Source of the DNA: Gammaproteobacteria bacterium (ex Lamellibrachia satsuma)
Lineage (GTDB): Bacteria; Pseudomonadota; Gammaproteobacteria; Chromatiales; Chromatiaceae
Direction: 5' to 3'
DNA length: 64,000 nt
NCBI GenBank assembly: GCA_019623805.1
Contig: CP053680.1
Span: 2,892,001-2,956,000, forward strand
The position numbers and the translations under genes were made by a program. A model generated the notes under the pieces. That model saw only the letters and a list, made by a program, of their open reading frames with translations. It was not told where the DNA came from and searched no databases. Below are positions 46,022 to 55,762 of this stretch, in pieces; position 1 is the first letter of the stretch; every line of letters begins with the position of its first letter.

Positions 46022-46663
46022 ATGCGACTGATTCTTCTGGGTGCGCCCGGCGCGGGCAAAGGCACTGTAGCCAAACTGTTGACCGCTATCGACGGTTCCG
46101 TACAGATCTCCACCGGCGATATCCTGCGCGCCGCCGTCAAGGCCGGCACCGAACTGGGCAAGAAGGCCCAGGCAGCCATGACCGCCGGTGAGCTGGTCTC
46201 CGACGACCTGATCATGGGCATCATGGGCGAGCGCCTGCTGGAAGACGACTGCAAGGCCGGTTTCCTGCTGGACGGTTTTCCCCGCACCATTCCCCAGGCA
46301 GAGGCGTTGAAGGAATTGCTGGCCAAGCTGAACATCGAACTGGACGGCGTGGTCAACCTGAACGTGCCGCGTGAGGTGATCCTCGATCGTTTGACCACCC
46401 GTCGTACCTGCGTGGACTGCGGTGCCATCTACAACGTCAAGAGCAACCCGCCGAAGGAAGAGGGCAAGTGTGACGCTTGCGGCGGTGCCGTGGTACAGCG
46501 TGACGATGAGACCGAAGAGGCGATCTCCAAGCGTCTGGACGTCTTCAACGAGCAGACCGCACCGCTGGCTGGCTTTTACGAGGGCGAAGGTATGCTGTGG
46601 GACATCAACGCCACCTCCAGTGACGTTGTTGTCGATACCATTCAGGCCAATCTGAAAGGCTGA
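46022..46663 (+). CDS. adk: Adenylate kinase
   Basis: 213 residues from ATG 46022, preceded by AAAAAAGGTAAGACT; a frame start at 45962 would add 20 unneeded residues. P-loop GAPGAGKGT at 7-15, ISTGDILRAAV, FLLDGFPRT, and a long LID with four cysteines (TCVDCGAIYN, GKCDACGG), the zinc-binding type. It balances ATP, ADP and AMP. Codon use is notably strong, as for highly expressed genes. Its 3' end overlaps the convergent GGDEF-EAL gene by 22 bases. Confidence 0.95.
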   Translation: MRLILLGAPGAGKGTVAKLLTAIDGSVQISTGDILRAAVKAGTELGKKAQAAMTAGELVSDDLIMGIMGERLLEDDCKAGFLLDGFPRTIPQAEALKELLAKLNIELDGVVNLNVPREVILDRLTTRRTCVDCGAIYNVKSNPPKEEGKCDACGGAVVQRDDETEEAISKRLDVFNEQTAPLAGFYEGEGMLWDINATSSDVVVDTIQANLKG

Positions 46664-49314
46664 GAATGAAGTTTGGTACCGGTTCCAGTGGGGGCCGGTA
46701 CCAGCCAACCTGATTTCCTGGTCAATAACTTCCCGGCTTCTTCTGACGTTACAGGTGGGGAGAAGATATAACCCTGAACGCTGTTGCAACCCAGTTCCTG
46801 AAGTTTCTCCAACTGCTCCCGCCTCTCCACTCCCTCGGCAATCACATCCATTCTGAAGCTTTTCGCGACGGCAACGATGCCCCCTATCAGGTCAGCATGT
46901 TGAGTTCCCTTGCCGATGTTTGCTACGAAGGAGCGGTCAACCTTCAATGCGTCGAACGGAAAACGGTGCAGGTAGCTCATCGATGAGTAGCCGGTGCCAA
47001 AATCATCGATATAGAGGCCCACTCCGAGCTGCTTTATCTGGTCTAGGATAGCGCAAGTGGTTTCCACATCCTCCATCAGAATGTTCTCGGTGATCTCAAG
47101 TCTCAAGCTTCTGGGCGGCAGCCCCGTTTCCCGCAGTACATTTTCCAGCCAATCGATATACCCGGGGAAAAGAACCTGTTTCAGAGAAAGGTTGACGCTC
47201 ACGTACAGGTCAGCATGGGAAGGAGATTGGCTAATCCATTGTTGCATCTGCCGGCAGGCCTTGCCCAATATCTGCACTCCGAGCGCCTGGATCAAACCAC
47301 TCTCTTCAGCGATCCGGATGAACTCATCCGGTGAAACCATGCCGTAAATTGGATGATCCCAACGGGCGAGGGCTTCGAAGCCGGCAAGACGGTCTGACTC
47401 GATGCCGATAATCGGCTGATAGTGGACCTGCAACGCTTCATTTTCCACCGCCTGGCGCAGGTCTATCTCTTTGTTCAGCAACATGATTGCCTGTGCATGC
47501 ATTTCGCTGTCGAACACTGCAGTCTGCCCAGGACCCAGGTTCTTGGCTCGGTACATTGCGCTATCAGCGTTGCGTAGCAGTTTCTCCGCATCCTGATCGT
47601 TCGGCTTGGCGAGGGCAATGCCCACGCTGGTGGTGGAAAAGACCTCGTGTCCCGCCAATTCAAATGGGCGTTTGAACATCTCATGTATGCGTCCGGCGAT
47701 ACGATAGGGTTCGGCGACATCATCGATCTCATCCAGCAGAATGATGAATTCGTCACCCCCCAGACGGGCCACCGTATCACTGGGGCGAATGCATGCCTGC
47801 AGTCGCTCTGATGCACCGATCAGCAGTTGATCACCTGTCGTATGACCGAGGCTGTCATTAACATTTTTAAATCGGTCAAGATCCAGGAAAAGAACCGCAA
47901 ACAGGCTGTCAGGATGCCGCTTGGAATGCTGTATCAAACGATCCAACCGCTCCATGAACAGAGCCCGGTTAGGTAGTTTGGTCAAAACATCATAAAAGGC
48001 ATGTTGCTGCAGTTCCTGTTCAGCCTGATCTTGCATGATCATACCTGCCAGCACATGGGTCACAGCCAATAGAAACCGGACTTCATCCTCGCTCTTCCGA
48101 TGGTGCGCTTCAACATAGAGATTCAATATGCCGATGGTTCTTTCATTGGAGAGAATGGGGACGCAGTAGTGGCCGTGGTCTGCCATTGGTAAACCGGTAT
48201 TCAGATGTCGCTCATCCACGCAATCCGAAAAAAGTATTTCATCACCCTGTGCTGCGCGACCACAAAGACATTTTCCGAAAGGCACCGTTGCGCAAGCCGT
48301 TTGCAGGGATTTTGACAACCCACGCTGTGCCTGCATTATCAATGAAGGATCGTCGCCCTCTACAAGAAAGATGCAGCCTTTCTCCTGAATGTGGAACCAA
48401 GGTATGGAAAGTATCTGATCGAGGGATTGCTTCAGCTTCTCCTTCAATGGAACGGACTGCATGGAGAGTTTGAGAATAGAGGAGAGCACCCTCTGCGAGT
48501 GGTAATCCTGCCGGATCTTTTTCTCACTTTCCCGCAGATTCCATTCCGCCTGTTCCCGTTCCCGGATATGCAGGGACTGACGCCGGTAACCCATACCCAA
48601 ACCGGCCATACCAACCAGCCAGATCGTAGCAAGTATGGCTATCATTACCTTTGTATGATGTATGGCCTCCTCTTCAAGCCGGGCCATTGGTATCGATACG
48701 CTGATAGCTCCACTGAGATCATCCAGTTTGAATCCCTGTTGAATATGGCATTTGAGGCAGGGTTTTGCCATCGTCAATGGCCGAATCAGACGTAGATAGG
48801 GTTGCCCATCCAACGCTGTGACAGCGGTTATCTCCCTGGCTCCACCTTTGAAGGCTTCCAGCGCCTCCGCTTCCCAGGTATCTGGCTTGTTTTTCGGGTT
48901 TAACGGACGTAGTCCGCTGATGTGGCCACGTACTCCCGTGTCACCCTCATCGACCATTTCGTAGAACCGGCGCGTCATCAAAGCCGGATTGATCAAGGTC
49001 AGGAGACGCCCGGATGGAGTGGACACGTCCCGTTCCGGATACTCCGCTAATAGTGGATCGGGTTGGGTCTGCCCGGTAACCGGCACATAGACGCCGCCAT
49101 GTTTGGCACCCCAGCGCCGGAAGGCGAGATCCTTGAAGAAATTAGCGCGTAGTTGGGTTCGCGCCTGCTCCTGAGCATCTTGGTACTCATGGTGGACACC
49201 CCAGGCAAGGGCGCTCAGGATGCACAATGTCCATGCAGCCGCCAAGCCGATAAACCAGGGTTTGACATCGTACTGCACTGATCGATCCGTCCCTTCCAAA
49301 CGATGACCCGACAC
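46642..49314 (-). CDS. DUF3365 (Tll0287-like) haem-motif - GAF - GGDEF - EAL sensor
   Basis: 890 residues. One membrane helix (about 19-42) precedes a periplasmic Tll0287-like domain with a c-type haem motif CLKCH at 186-190; a second helix is at about 223-243. GAF domain about 285-445, GGDEF (intact GGDEF near 519), EAL (intact EAL at 647-649; DDFGTGYSSMSYL). A covalently bound haem could sense redox, O2 or NO in the periplasm and set c-di-GMP inside. It is transcribed toward and overlapping adk. Confidence 0.9.
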   Translation of the reverse strand: MSGHRLEGTDRSVQYDVKPWFIGLAAAWTLCILSALAWGVHHEYQDAQEQARTQLRANFFKDLAFRRWGAKHGGVYVPVTGQTQPDPLLAEYPERDVSTPSGRLLTLINPALMTRRFYEMVDEGDTGVRGHISGLRPLNPKNKPDTWEAEALEAFKGGAREITAVTALDGQPYLRLIRPLTMAKPCLKCHIQQGFKLDDLSGAISVSIPMARLEEEAIHHTKVMIAILATIWLVGMAGLGMGYRRQSLHIREREQAEWNLRESEKKIRQDYHSQRVLSSILKLSMQSVPLKEKLKQSLDQILSIPWFHIQEKGCIFLVEGDDPSLIMQAQRGLSKSLQTACATVPFGKCLCGRAAQGDEILFSDCVDERHLNTGLPMADHGHYCVPILSNERTIGILNLYVEAHHRKSEDEVRFLLAVTHVLAGMIMQDQAEQELQQHAFYDVLTKLPNRALFMERLDRLIQHSKRHPDSLFAVLFLDLDRFKNVNDSLGHTTGDQLLIGASERLQACIRPSDTVARLGGDEFIILLDEIDDVAEPYRIAGRIHEMFKRPFELAGHEVFSTTSVGIALAKPNDQDAEKLLRNADSAMYRAKNLGPGQTAVFDSEMHAQAIMLLNKEIDLRQAVENEALQVHYQPIIGIESDRLAGFEALARWDHPIYGMVSPDEFIRIAEESGLIQALGVQILGKACRQMQQWISQSPSHADLYVSVNLSLKQVLFPGYIDWLENVLRETGLPPRSLRLEITENILMEDVETTCAILDQIKQLGVGLYIDDFGTGYSSMSYLHRFPFDALKVDRSFVANIGKGTQHADLIGGIVAVAKSFRMDVIAEGVERREQLEKLQELGCNSVQGYIFSPPVTSEEAGKLLTRKSGWLVPAPTGTGTKLHSQPFRLA

Positions 49315-49381
49315 GCCATCTTTTCCAACAGACTACTCGTAACCTGAAGCAGGTCAACTACCGTTTCGATAAGATTCAGGA

Positions 49382-51766
49382 TCAACGATCCAGAATCGCA
49401 CCTTCCACCTTTACCAGCAGGCCAATAATTTCATCGGAAAGCGGACCTACTTTTTGATATAGAGCCTCCGCATCAGCCGTCTGCCCCGTCTCCTTCAGCG
49501 TAACGATATCCTTGATGATGCGATGCATCTCCGCATGGGGTGTATCTATCGCTTTCATCTGTGGGATATCACCATAGGCCTTGATCCCTTCGGAATAATA
49601 CCATTTGCCCAACACGCAATCGTGATGCGATACCGCTTCTTTGTGAGAGAGCGACTCTCTGCCGTCGAGGAAAGCCCGCAGCCGGGCCTTCCAGGCTAAA
49701 TGTGCAGATTTTGCTGACTCAAAATCCACGCCTATTTCACCTGCAATCGTAAACTGCTGAATGTTACCCTGGAGCTCTGCGGCCAGTTTGCCCAGTCTAT
49801 CCGTAATTTCTGTTGTCAAACGGGCATCCTGTGCGGTTTCCTTGCTGACCTTGCTGATGTTGGCAATGTTAAAACTGATCTCCTCTGCAACGGTGCGCTG
49901 CTGAGCTGAAGCCGTGGCTATCTGGGTGTTCATGGTGTTGATGGTGCTGATTGCTTCAGTGATTCCCTGCAAGGATTCAAGGGTTTGTCGGGCCTGCTCG
50001 ACGTTGGCCTCCGCCTTTTTCCGGCCTGTGCCCATCACGCTAACTGCACGGTGTGTGCCGGTTTGCAGGCGCTGGATCATCGCCTCGATTTCACCCGTCG
50101 ATTTCTGCGTCCGGTTGGCCAGATTGCGTACTTCATCGGCAACCACGGCAAAACCCCGTCCATGCTCACCGGCACGGGCCGCTTCGATAGCTGCATTGAG
50201 CGCCAGCAGGTTGGTCTGTTCCGCAATGCTTTTGATTACGTCCAGCACCGCGCCGATATTCTTGCTGTCAGCTTCAACCTGTCCAATTACTGATTCTGCA
50301 GTTTGTACTTCGGTTGCAAGCGACTGGATGGCGTCGGCGGTCTCAGAGACAATATCGCGCCCGGCACTCGCCTCTTTCCCTGCCGCCTGCGCTGCTCTTT
50401 CAGCCGTTGCGGCATTATTGGCAACATCGACAATGGTTACGGTCATCTCATTCATGGCGGTGGCTACTTGTTCTGTAACTGTTTCCTGCCGACAAATCCG
50501 ACGCGTGATCTGGCTGGTTTTTTCCTCGGTCTTCACGACTGCGGCGATCACTCCGCTGGTGGAACGTGCAGCGTCACCAACCAGATCCCGGATCTTGTCT
50601 GCAAAGGCATTAAAACCATCGGCCAGCTGACCGATCTCGTCATCGCCACATTTAAACAGACGCCGTGTCAGGTCACCATCCCCACAGGCAATTTCATCCA
50701 TGGTAGCCGCAGCATGCCGCAAGGGTTTGCTGATCACCCGGGCGATAATCCAGGCGATCAGCAAGCCGACCAACAGCCCAAAAGCAGACAATGCCCAGAC
50801 TAGCCGGGTTGTACCCGAGGCATCAGTCAGCAAGGCATTACTGGTCTGTTTGATCTTGTATTCCTGTTCCTTTACCAGGGTATCCAGTTTACCTTCTATG
50901 GCCCTGAACAGTGGGCCGATTTCACTGCGTATCAACCAGGCATCGGTACGCCATTTTTGACTGCTATGGAGGGTGTGTAACTGCTTCAAACGTTCCTTGA
51001 ATAGCGGCGTTTCCTCCTTGATCTGTTCCAAGGCATCTGCCTGGTCCAGCGTCAATTCATCCCCATAGCCGGTAACTTTCACGACCAATTTGTCTGCTTG
51101 TTGAATATACAGTTCCATATCCGTTAGCGCGGATTCACTCCGAAACGCCAGGTAACCGCGAATACCGTTCATCACATTGCTCCAGGCGTAGCGCAGATCA
51201 GCGATATCGGCCAGAAGCTGTTTGCGCATCTCATCGGACTCTTCGTCCAGTTCGGATAAAATCATTTGCGTGGTGAGCTGCGCCATGGATCTGGTTATGG
51301 AGTTGATGTTGGCATTGGCGAAGGCAATGCCGGGGAAATTCTTCTCAGCATTGGCTGCCGCTTCAAACAGGCCAGCCTCAAGCGCGCGGAAACGCTGCAC
51401 GTCGGTATCAATCGCTTCTACCAGTGCCAAGGCTTCTGCATCCTTGCCAATGGCCGGTAGCTGTTTCAGCGAGGCAATCACCTTATCCACCCGGGCAAGC
51501 CCTTGCTGGTAGGCGGTCTTATGGGTCTCCTCCTTGCTGAGGAGATAGAATCCCAACGCACTTGCTGACTGCTGCAGTTGGGTTGCCAGCTCTTTGGAGA
51601 GTATGAGGGTAGGTTGTCGCGCTTCCACCACATCCGTGACTCGTTCCTGTACGCCGCTCAGGCTGACCAGCGTCAAAGAAGAAATGACGGCCAATACTGA
51701 TAGTACCAGCCCAAATCCCAACCAGATCTTGAGATTGATTCGCAGAGATCCTAATAACTGTTTCAT
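49382..51766 (-). CDS. Methyl-accepting chemotaxis protein with CZB domain
   Basis: 794 residues: first membrane helix about 12-33, a periplasmic helical ligand domain (about 40-325), second helix about 327-349, HAMP, the MCP signalling core ([38 protein letters not shown]), and a C-terminal CZB domain ([38 protein letters not shown]) whose His/Cys residues bind zinc and sense oxidants (family knowledge). A small membrane-peptide gene lies 19 bases upstream. No other chemotaxis gene is in the window. Confidence 0.94.
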   Translation of the reverse strand: MKQLLGSLRINLKIWLGFGLVLSVLAVISSLTLVSLSGVQERVTDVVEARQPTLILSKELATQLQQSASALGFYLLSKEETHKTAYQQGLARVDKVIASLKQLPAIGKDAEALALVEAIDTDVQRFRALEAGLFEAAANAEKNFPGIAFANANINSITRSMAQLTTQMILSELDEESDEMRKQLLADIADLRYAWSNVMNGIRGYLAFRSESALTDMELYIQQADKLVVKVTGYGDELTLDQADALEQIKEETPLFKERLKQLHTLHSSQKWRTDAWLIRSEIGPLFRAIEGKLDTLVKEQEYKIKQTSNALLTDASGTTRLVWALSAFGLLVGLLIAWIIARVISKPLRHAAATMDEIACGDGDLTRRLFKCGDDEIGQLADGFNAFADKIRDLVGDAARSTSGVIAAVVKTEEKTSQITRRICRQETVTEQVATAMNEMTVTIVDVANNAATAERAAQAAGKEASAGRDIVSETADAIQSLATEVQTAESVIGQVEADSKNIGAVLDVIKSIAEQTNLLALNAAIEAARAGEHGRGFAVVADEVRNLANRTQKSTGEIEAMIQRLQTGTHRAVSVMGTGRKKAEANVEQARQTLESLQGITEAISTINTMNTQIATASAQQRTVAEEISFNIANISKVSKETAQDARLTTEITDRLGKLAAELQGNIQQFTIAGEIGVDFESAKSAHLAWKARLRAFLDGRESLSHKEAVSHHDCVLGKWYYSEGIKAYGDIPQMKAIDTPHAEMHRIIKDIVTLKETGQTADAEALYQKVGPLSDEIIGLLVKVEGAILDR

Positions 51767-51785
51767 ACTCCAAATTCCGTTAATT

Positions 51786-51920
51786 TTACGAATAGATATT
51801 CCTTTTGGAACTGTGCATGGCGTTGATGCCAGGCAGGCCGATGATCACCGTCGAAACCGCGGCAAAACCGACCAGAAAGATTGGGCTGGTTTTAATTGTC
51901 AAGTTATATGAGATATTCAT
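51786..51920 (-). CDS. 44-residue single-pass membrane peptide upstream of the chemoreceptor
   Basis: ATG 51920 with AAGGGAG six bases upstream. The product has a polar start ([12 protein letters not shown]), one hydrophobic helix ([17 protein letters not shown]) and a short basic tail (HSSKRNIYS). It ends 19 bases before the chemoreceptor start on the same strand, so co-transcription is likely. No family recognised; it could modulate the receptor. Confidence 0.55.
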   Translation of the reverse strand: MNISYNLTIKTSPIFLVGFAAVSTVIIGLPGINAMHSSKRNIYS

Positions 51921-52212
51921 AACCATCTCCCTTTGGTAATTTATTATTTGTATTGATTGAGGTGTACTTGAGCAATCCAAGATTCTTTGGAAAATACATC
52001 TCTCTATGCGCCTTTCGGCTGGTTTGGCAAATACTTTAGAAAATTAGTGCGTCTATTTTTCTTGTCCTGTGCAGTGCTATCCTCCACAAAAAATTTTCTG
52101 TTTGTGTTAGTTTTACAAGACGCGTTCAAGATAACTCTGGATGCAGTGATGAAGTCGCTCAATTGCGAATGAGTTGGCCCTGTCATTGTTAGTGATATTG
52201 GAGGATAGGTAT

Positions 52213-52395
52213 TTGCTGAAATCGGCCCTACTCGGCAAGCTCTCATTCTGGCTCGTCATCATCGGTGTTTTTGCCTTGATAACCCCAAACCCGGCTTGGC
52301 CGGAGTGGCTGGCGCGCATGGTGCTTTCCACCGGTATCGCTCTGGGTCTCACCACGATTGGCGTGGGACTCTGGAACCACCGGAATAAAAAATAA
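52213..52395 (+). CDS. 60-residue two-helix membrane protein
   Basis: TTG 52213 has GGAGG (52200-52204) eight bases upstream. The product has two hydrophobic segments (LSFWLVIIGVFALITP and MVLSTGIALGLTTIGVGLW) around NPAWPEWLAR, and a basic tail (NHRNKK). The hairpin layout is plausible for a small inner-membrane protein. Longer frames from 52174 or 51987 lack ribosome sites. No family recognised. Confidence 0.5.
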   Translation: MLKSALLGKLSFWLVIIGVFALITPNPAWPEWLARMVLSTGIALGLTTIGVGLWNHRNKK

Positions 52396-52559
52396 GCCGT
52401 TGACGGCACCGTAATAGCGGGGCATGCTGTCTGTCATGATCTCTTTACACGTTAAACATCTGTTCGTCATGCGCCGACTGTCCATTTGGGCGGTGGTCAT
52501 GCCGTCTGCGTGTCTGGAGGAAAAGATCAGCGATTGATCTACTGAATAAGCAAGATTCC

Positions 52560-52594
52560 AAAAGGCCGCAGATGTAACATCTGCGGCCTTTTTT
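52560..52594 (+). terminator. Strong intrinsic terminator
   Basis: GGCCGCAGATG (52564-52574) and CATCTGCGGCC (52578-52588) pair perfectly around TAA, followed by TTTTTT and preceded by AAAA, so it can work in both directions. It lies 33 bases before the EamA gene start and presumably ends the 52213-52395 transcript. Confidence 0.92.
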
Positions 52595-52626
52595 GTTTGG
52601 CGTTAAGAAAAATGGAGGAATATGTC

Positions 52627-53535
52627 ATGTCCGTGCCGGCCGCCTATCTGGGGGTTATCCTGATCTGGGGCACCACACCGCTTGCAATAAAGTGGAGTGG
52701 TGAGGGTGTGGGTTACCTATTCGGTGTTACCGGGCGCATGGTCATTGGCGTGGTGCTGGCATTGGCGCTGGTACAGCTGATGCGGTTGCGCATGCCATGG
52801 CATGACGTGGCGCGCCGCACCTATCTGGCCGCTGGTCTCGGCATCTTCGTTGCGATGCTGTCGGTCTACTGGGCTTCCCAGTTCATCCCTTCAGGATGGA
52901 TTGCGGTGCTGTTTGGTTTGACGCCTATCGTTACTGGCCTGATGGCACGGTTCTGGTTGACTGAGCAGGGCTTGACCCCGATGCGTCTGCTTGCTGTTTT
53001 TATCTCACTGTCCGGTTTGGCCGTGATCTTCAGTGCCGGATTGGAGCAGGGTGAGCAGATGGCTTGGGGGGTGATTGGTGTACTGTTTTCTGTGGTCACT
53101 CACTCTGCCAGTGCGGTCTGGGTGAAGCGAATCAATGCTGAACTACATGGTCTGGTGGTCACTAGCGGTGGGCTGATGGTGGCGGTGCCGCTGTTTCTGT
53201 TGACCTGGTTTCTGCAGGGGGAGGCGTGGCCCAGGGTCGTCGATGAGCGGGTGATCTCCGCGATAGTTTATCTCGGGATTATCGGGTCGGTGTTGGGTTT
53301 TGCGCTCTATTTCTACCTGTTACGCCATGTGGAGACGATGCGCGTGGCGCTGATTACCCTGATAACGCCGGTGATCGCCTTGCTGGTCGGTCAGTGGTTT
53401 AACGGAGAGTCGGCGGATGGCCGGGTCTGGTTCGGCACCCTGCTGATCATGCTCGGACTGCTCGGTTTCGAACTGGGCAGCCGGTTCTTGCCTCAACTGC
53501 GGTCAAGCAGGGCCAGGGAGAGTGAAGGCCAGTAG
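52627..53535 (+). CDS. EamA/DMT-family transporter
   Basis: 302 residues, ten membrane helices in two EamA halves (first half VILIWGTTPLAIKWSG, second half LFSVVTHSASAVWVKR). ATG 52627 has GGAGG eight bases upstream; a frame start at 52597 would precede that site. Members export or import metabolites; substrate unknown. The last 43 bases overlap the convergent TRAP permease gene, an antisense coding overlap. Confidence 0.9.
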   Translation: MSVPAAYLGVILIWGTTPLAIKWSGEGVGYLFGVTGRMVIGVVLALALVQLMRLRMPWHDVARRTYLAAGLGIFVAMLSVYWASQFIPSGWIAVLFGLTPIVTGLMARFWLTEQGLTPMRLLAVFISLSGLAVIFSAGLEQGEQMAWGVIGVLFSVVTHSASAVWVKRINAELHGLVVTSGGLMVAVPLFLLTWFLQGEAWPRVVDERVISAIVYLGIIGSVLGFALYFYLLRHVETMRVALITLITPVIALLVGQWFNGESADGRVWFGTLLIMLGLLGFELGSRFLPQLRSSRARESEGQ

Positions 53536-54767
53536 GTGATGATCAATACCGCGCCGAAAAGGAGGAAGAACCAGGGAAGGGTGGCGCGGTAGATCTGTGT
53601 CACCGGCTTGTCGAAACGGTAGCTGGCGATAAAGAGATTCATGCCCACAGGAGGGGTAAAGTAGCCTATCTGCATGTTGGCGAGGAAGATGATGCCGAGG
53701 TGTACCGGGTCTATGCCGTACTGGAGGGCCACCGGCAGCAGCAGCGGCACCATCAGCACCAGTGCGGAAAAGATGTCGAGCATGGTGCCCAGCACCAGTA
53801 GAAAGAGGTTGAGCAGCATCAGGAAGGTCAGTGGGTCCGACACCCGTGCGCGGATCCAGTCGAAAAGCTGGGTGGGGATCTCCTGATCGATCATATAGTT
53901 GGTGGAGGCCAGGGACATGCCGAGGATGACCAGGATGCCGCCCACCAGCAGCATCGCCTCGCGCATGACCTGGGGTAGCCTGCGCAGGGAGATCTCCCGA
54001 TGGATGAAGACTTCGACCACAAGCACATAGAAGGCGGTGACCGCTGCGGCTTCGGAGATGGCGAAATAGCCGCTGTAGATGCCGCCGAGCACGATGATCG
54101 GTAGAGGAATCTCCCAGGCAGCTTCCCTGATGGCCGAAAGCGCCTCTGTCTTGGAGTAGGGGGTAAGCTTGACGCCGCGGCTCGACCAGAGGCTCCAGGC
54201 CACCAGAATCAGCAACATTAGCAGCCCCGGCAGGATGCCGGCCAGAAACATGTCGTCCACGGTGATGGAGCCGCCGATGCCGAGTTGCTGCGCCACCACT
54301 GCGTATAGGATGAGCGGTAACGCCGGGGCGAATAGCAGTCCCAGGCTACCGGAGGTAGTGACCAGTCCCAAGCTGAAATTCTGTCGATAACCCGCTTCAG
54401 TGAGGGCCGGATAGAGCAGGGCGCCCAGGGCCACGATAGTGACGCCGGAGGCGCCGGTAAAGGCGGTGAAGAGGGCGCAGGCGATCAGCGCCACGAAGGC
54501 GAGTCCGCCGGGCATCCATCCCAGCAGCGTCTGGGTGACGCGCACCAGCCGGTGAGGGGCATTGCTTTCACTTAGCAGATATCCGGCGAAGGTGAAGAGC
54601 GGGATCGCCAGCAGTACCGGCATCTCGGCGATACGGTAAAATTCGATGGCGACCACGGAGAGGTCGATCTCGGACTGGTGGAAGCCGATAAGGGCGCTGG
54701 CGCCAATGACGGCAAACAGCGGGGCGCCGAACAGGGCGATCAGGATGAGGCCCAGGGCGATCAACAT
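53493..54767 (-). CDS. dctM: TRAP transporter large permease (DctM family)
   Basis: 424 residues, about twelve membrane helices. Family features: GIPLFTFAGYLL-type segment, TAFTGASGVTIVALGALLYPALTEAGY, FLANMQIGYFTPPVGMNLFIAS near the end. It moves a carboxylate-type solute with Na+ using the DctP-bound ligand. The start overlaps the DctQ stop. Convergent overlap of 43 bases with the EamA gene. Confidence 0.95.
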   Translation of the reverse strand: MLIALGLILIALFGAPLFAVIGASALIGFHQSEIDLSVVAIEFYRIAEMPVLLAIPLFTFAGYLLSESNAPHRLVRVTQTLLGWMPGGLAFVALIACALFTAFTGASGVTIVALGALLYPALTEAGYRQNFSLGLVTTSGSLGLLFAPALPLILYAVVAQQLGIGGSITVDDMFLAGILPGLLMLLILVAWSLWSSRGVKLTPYSKTEALSAIREAAWEIPLPIIVLGGIYSGYFAISEAAAVTAFYVLVVEVFIHREISLRRLPQVMREAMLLVGGILVILGMSLASTNYMIDQEIPTQLFDWIRARVSDPLTFLMLLNLFLLVLGTMLDIFSALVLMVPLLLPVALQYGIDPVHLGIIFLANMQIGYFTPPVGMNLFIASYRFDKPVTQIYRATLPWFFLLFGAVLIITYWPSLSLALLDRS

Positions 54768-55255
54768 TACTGTTTTCCCCCCGGCAGGAATCGTAGGGGT
54801 ATATTGAACAGAAAGCGCAGGGTCATGATGCCGAAGCCGATGGGGATGATGCTCTCTCCGGCCCAGGCAGGGAAACTGCCGAACAGAAGGGAGCCGTCTT
54901 CGTATTCAAAGGCGACGAAGCGCGCAGCGTGCCAGGCGATGAAGCCGCATACAACGGCGCTGAATAGGTCGGTGACGGCCTGGATGAAACTGCGTCTTGA
55001 ACCTGACAGATAACGGGAGAGCAGATCGATACGGATATGTCGATCCTCCCGGGTAGAGGCGATGGCACCCATCAGTCCGATCCAGAGGACCAGCATACGC
55101 AGGGTGGGGTCGGCCCAGATAATGCCGGAGTCGAAAAAGTTGCGTAGCAGGATCTGGGTGACTGCGAGCAGGATCATGGCCATCAGGAGAAGCGCCATTA
55201 CACCATCCTCGGCAAGCAGTATGAACGCTCTGACGCGCTTTAGTTTGACTTCCAT
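54767..55255 (-). CDS. dctQ: TRAP transporter small permease (DctQ family)
   Basis: 162 residues from ATG 55255 (start MEVKLKRVRAFILLAEDG). A longer frame to 55438 overlaps the cupin gene and lacks homology. Four membrane helices with the DctQ pattern RNFFDSGIIWADPTLRMLVLWIGLMGAIASTREDRHIRIDLL. It partners DctM. Confidence 0.92.
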   Translation of the reverse strand: MEVKLKRVRAFILLAEDGVMALLLMAMILLAVTQILLRNFFDSGIIWADPTLRMLVLWIGLMGAIASTREDRHIRIDLLSRYLSGSRRSFIQAVTDLFSAVVCGFIAWHAARFVAFEYEDGSLLFGSFPAWAGESIIPIGFGIMTLRFLFNIPLRFLPGGKQ

Positions 55256-55316
55256 GATCGGTCCATTATACGGCGTATCTGGACAGAAACTATAGATCCG
55301 GAATGAAGTCGCACCA

Positions 55317-55637
55317 TCAAGATGGCGGGTGAATATGTACCGCCAGCCAGAGGCAGGTTGGATCGGTGCTGGTCTCCAGCACCCGATGGGGTGTGTGGGC
55401 AGGAATAAACAGGGTATCCCCGCTCTGCAGGGTGACAATGCGATCCTCTATCTGCAGAGAGGCTTGGCCCTGGAGCAGGGCGATCCACTCATCCTGAACC
55501 TGATCGTAGATTTCGCTGCGGGTCGATGGGGGGCTCTGAATCTTTTCTATGGAGATATTCCTGCATTGTAGCAGTGTATCGAACGATTCCTCTTCTGCGG
55601 GGGCTTTCGCCGGTTGATACAGGTTAGTGCCGGCCAT
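55317..55637 (-). CDS. Cupin-domain protein
   Basis: 106 residues with a single cupin barrel: YDQVQDEWIALLQGQASLQIEDRIVTLQSGDTLFIPAHTPHRVLETS. The first motif is degenerate (Glu49 in QDEW, no HxH), the second keeps PAHTPHR with His. It lies between dctP and dctQ on the same strand, an unusual insertion in a TRAP operon. It might bind the transported ligand or a metal (inference). Confidence 0.85.
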   Translation of the reverse strand: MAGTNLYQPAKAPAEEESFDTLLQCRNISIEKIQSPPSTRSEIYDQVQDEWIALLQGQASLQIEDRIVTLQSGDTLFIPAHTPHRVLETSTDPTCLWLAVHIHPPS

Positions 55638-55762
55638 GGATTCATCTCGTAGGCCTAATCAAGCGTAGCAGATCAGGCAACAGGTTTGATGAGAATTAGG
55701 TTGGGTTAATCTGTAGTAATTTAGACTTTTTGGCTGTAACCCAACAATATGCGCCATTATCG

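Noticed and set aside
51987..52172. 61-codon plus-strand frame
   Set aside because: No ribosome site, AT-rich promoter-like DNA between divergent small genes, no recognisable product.
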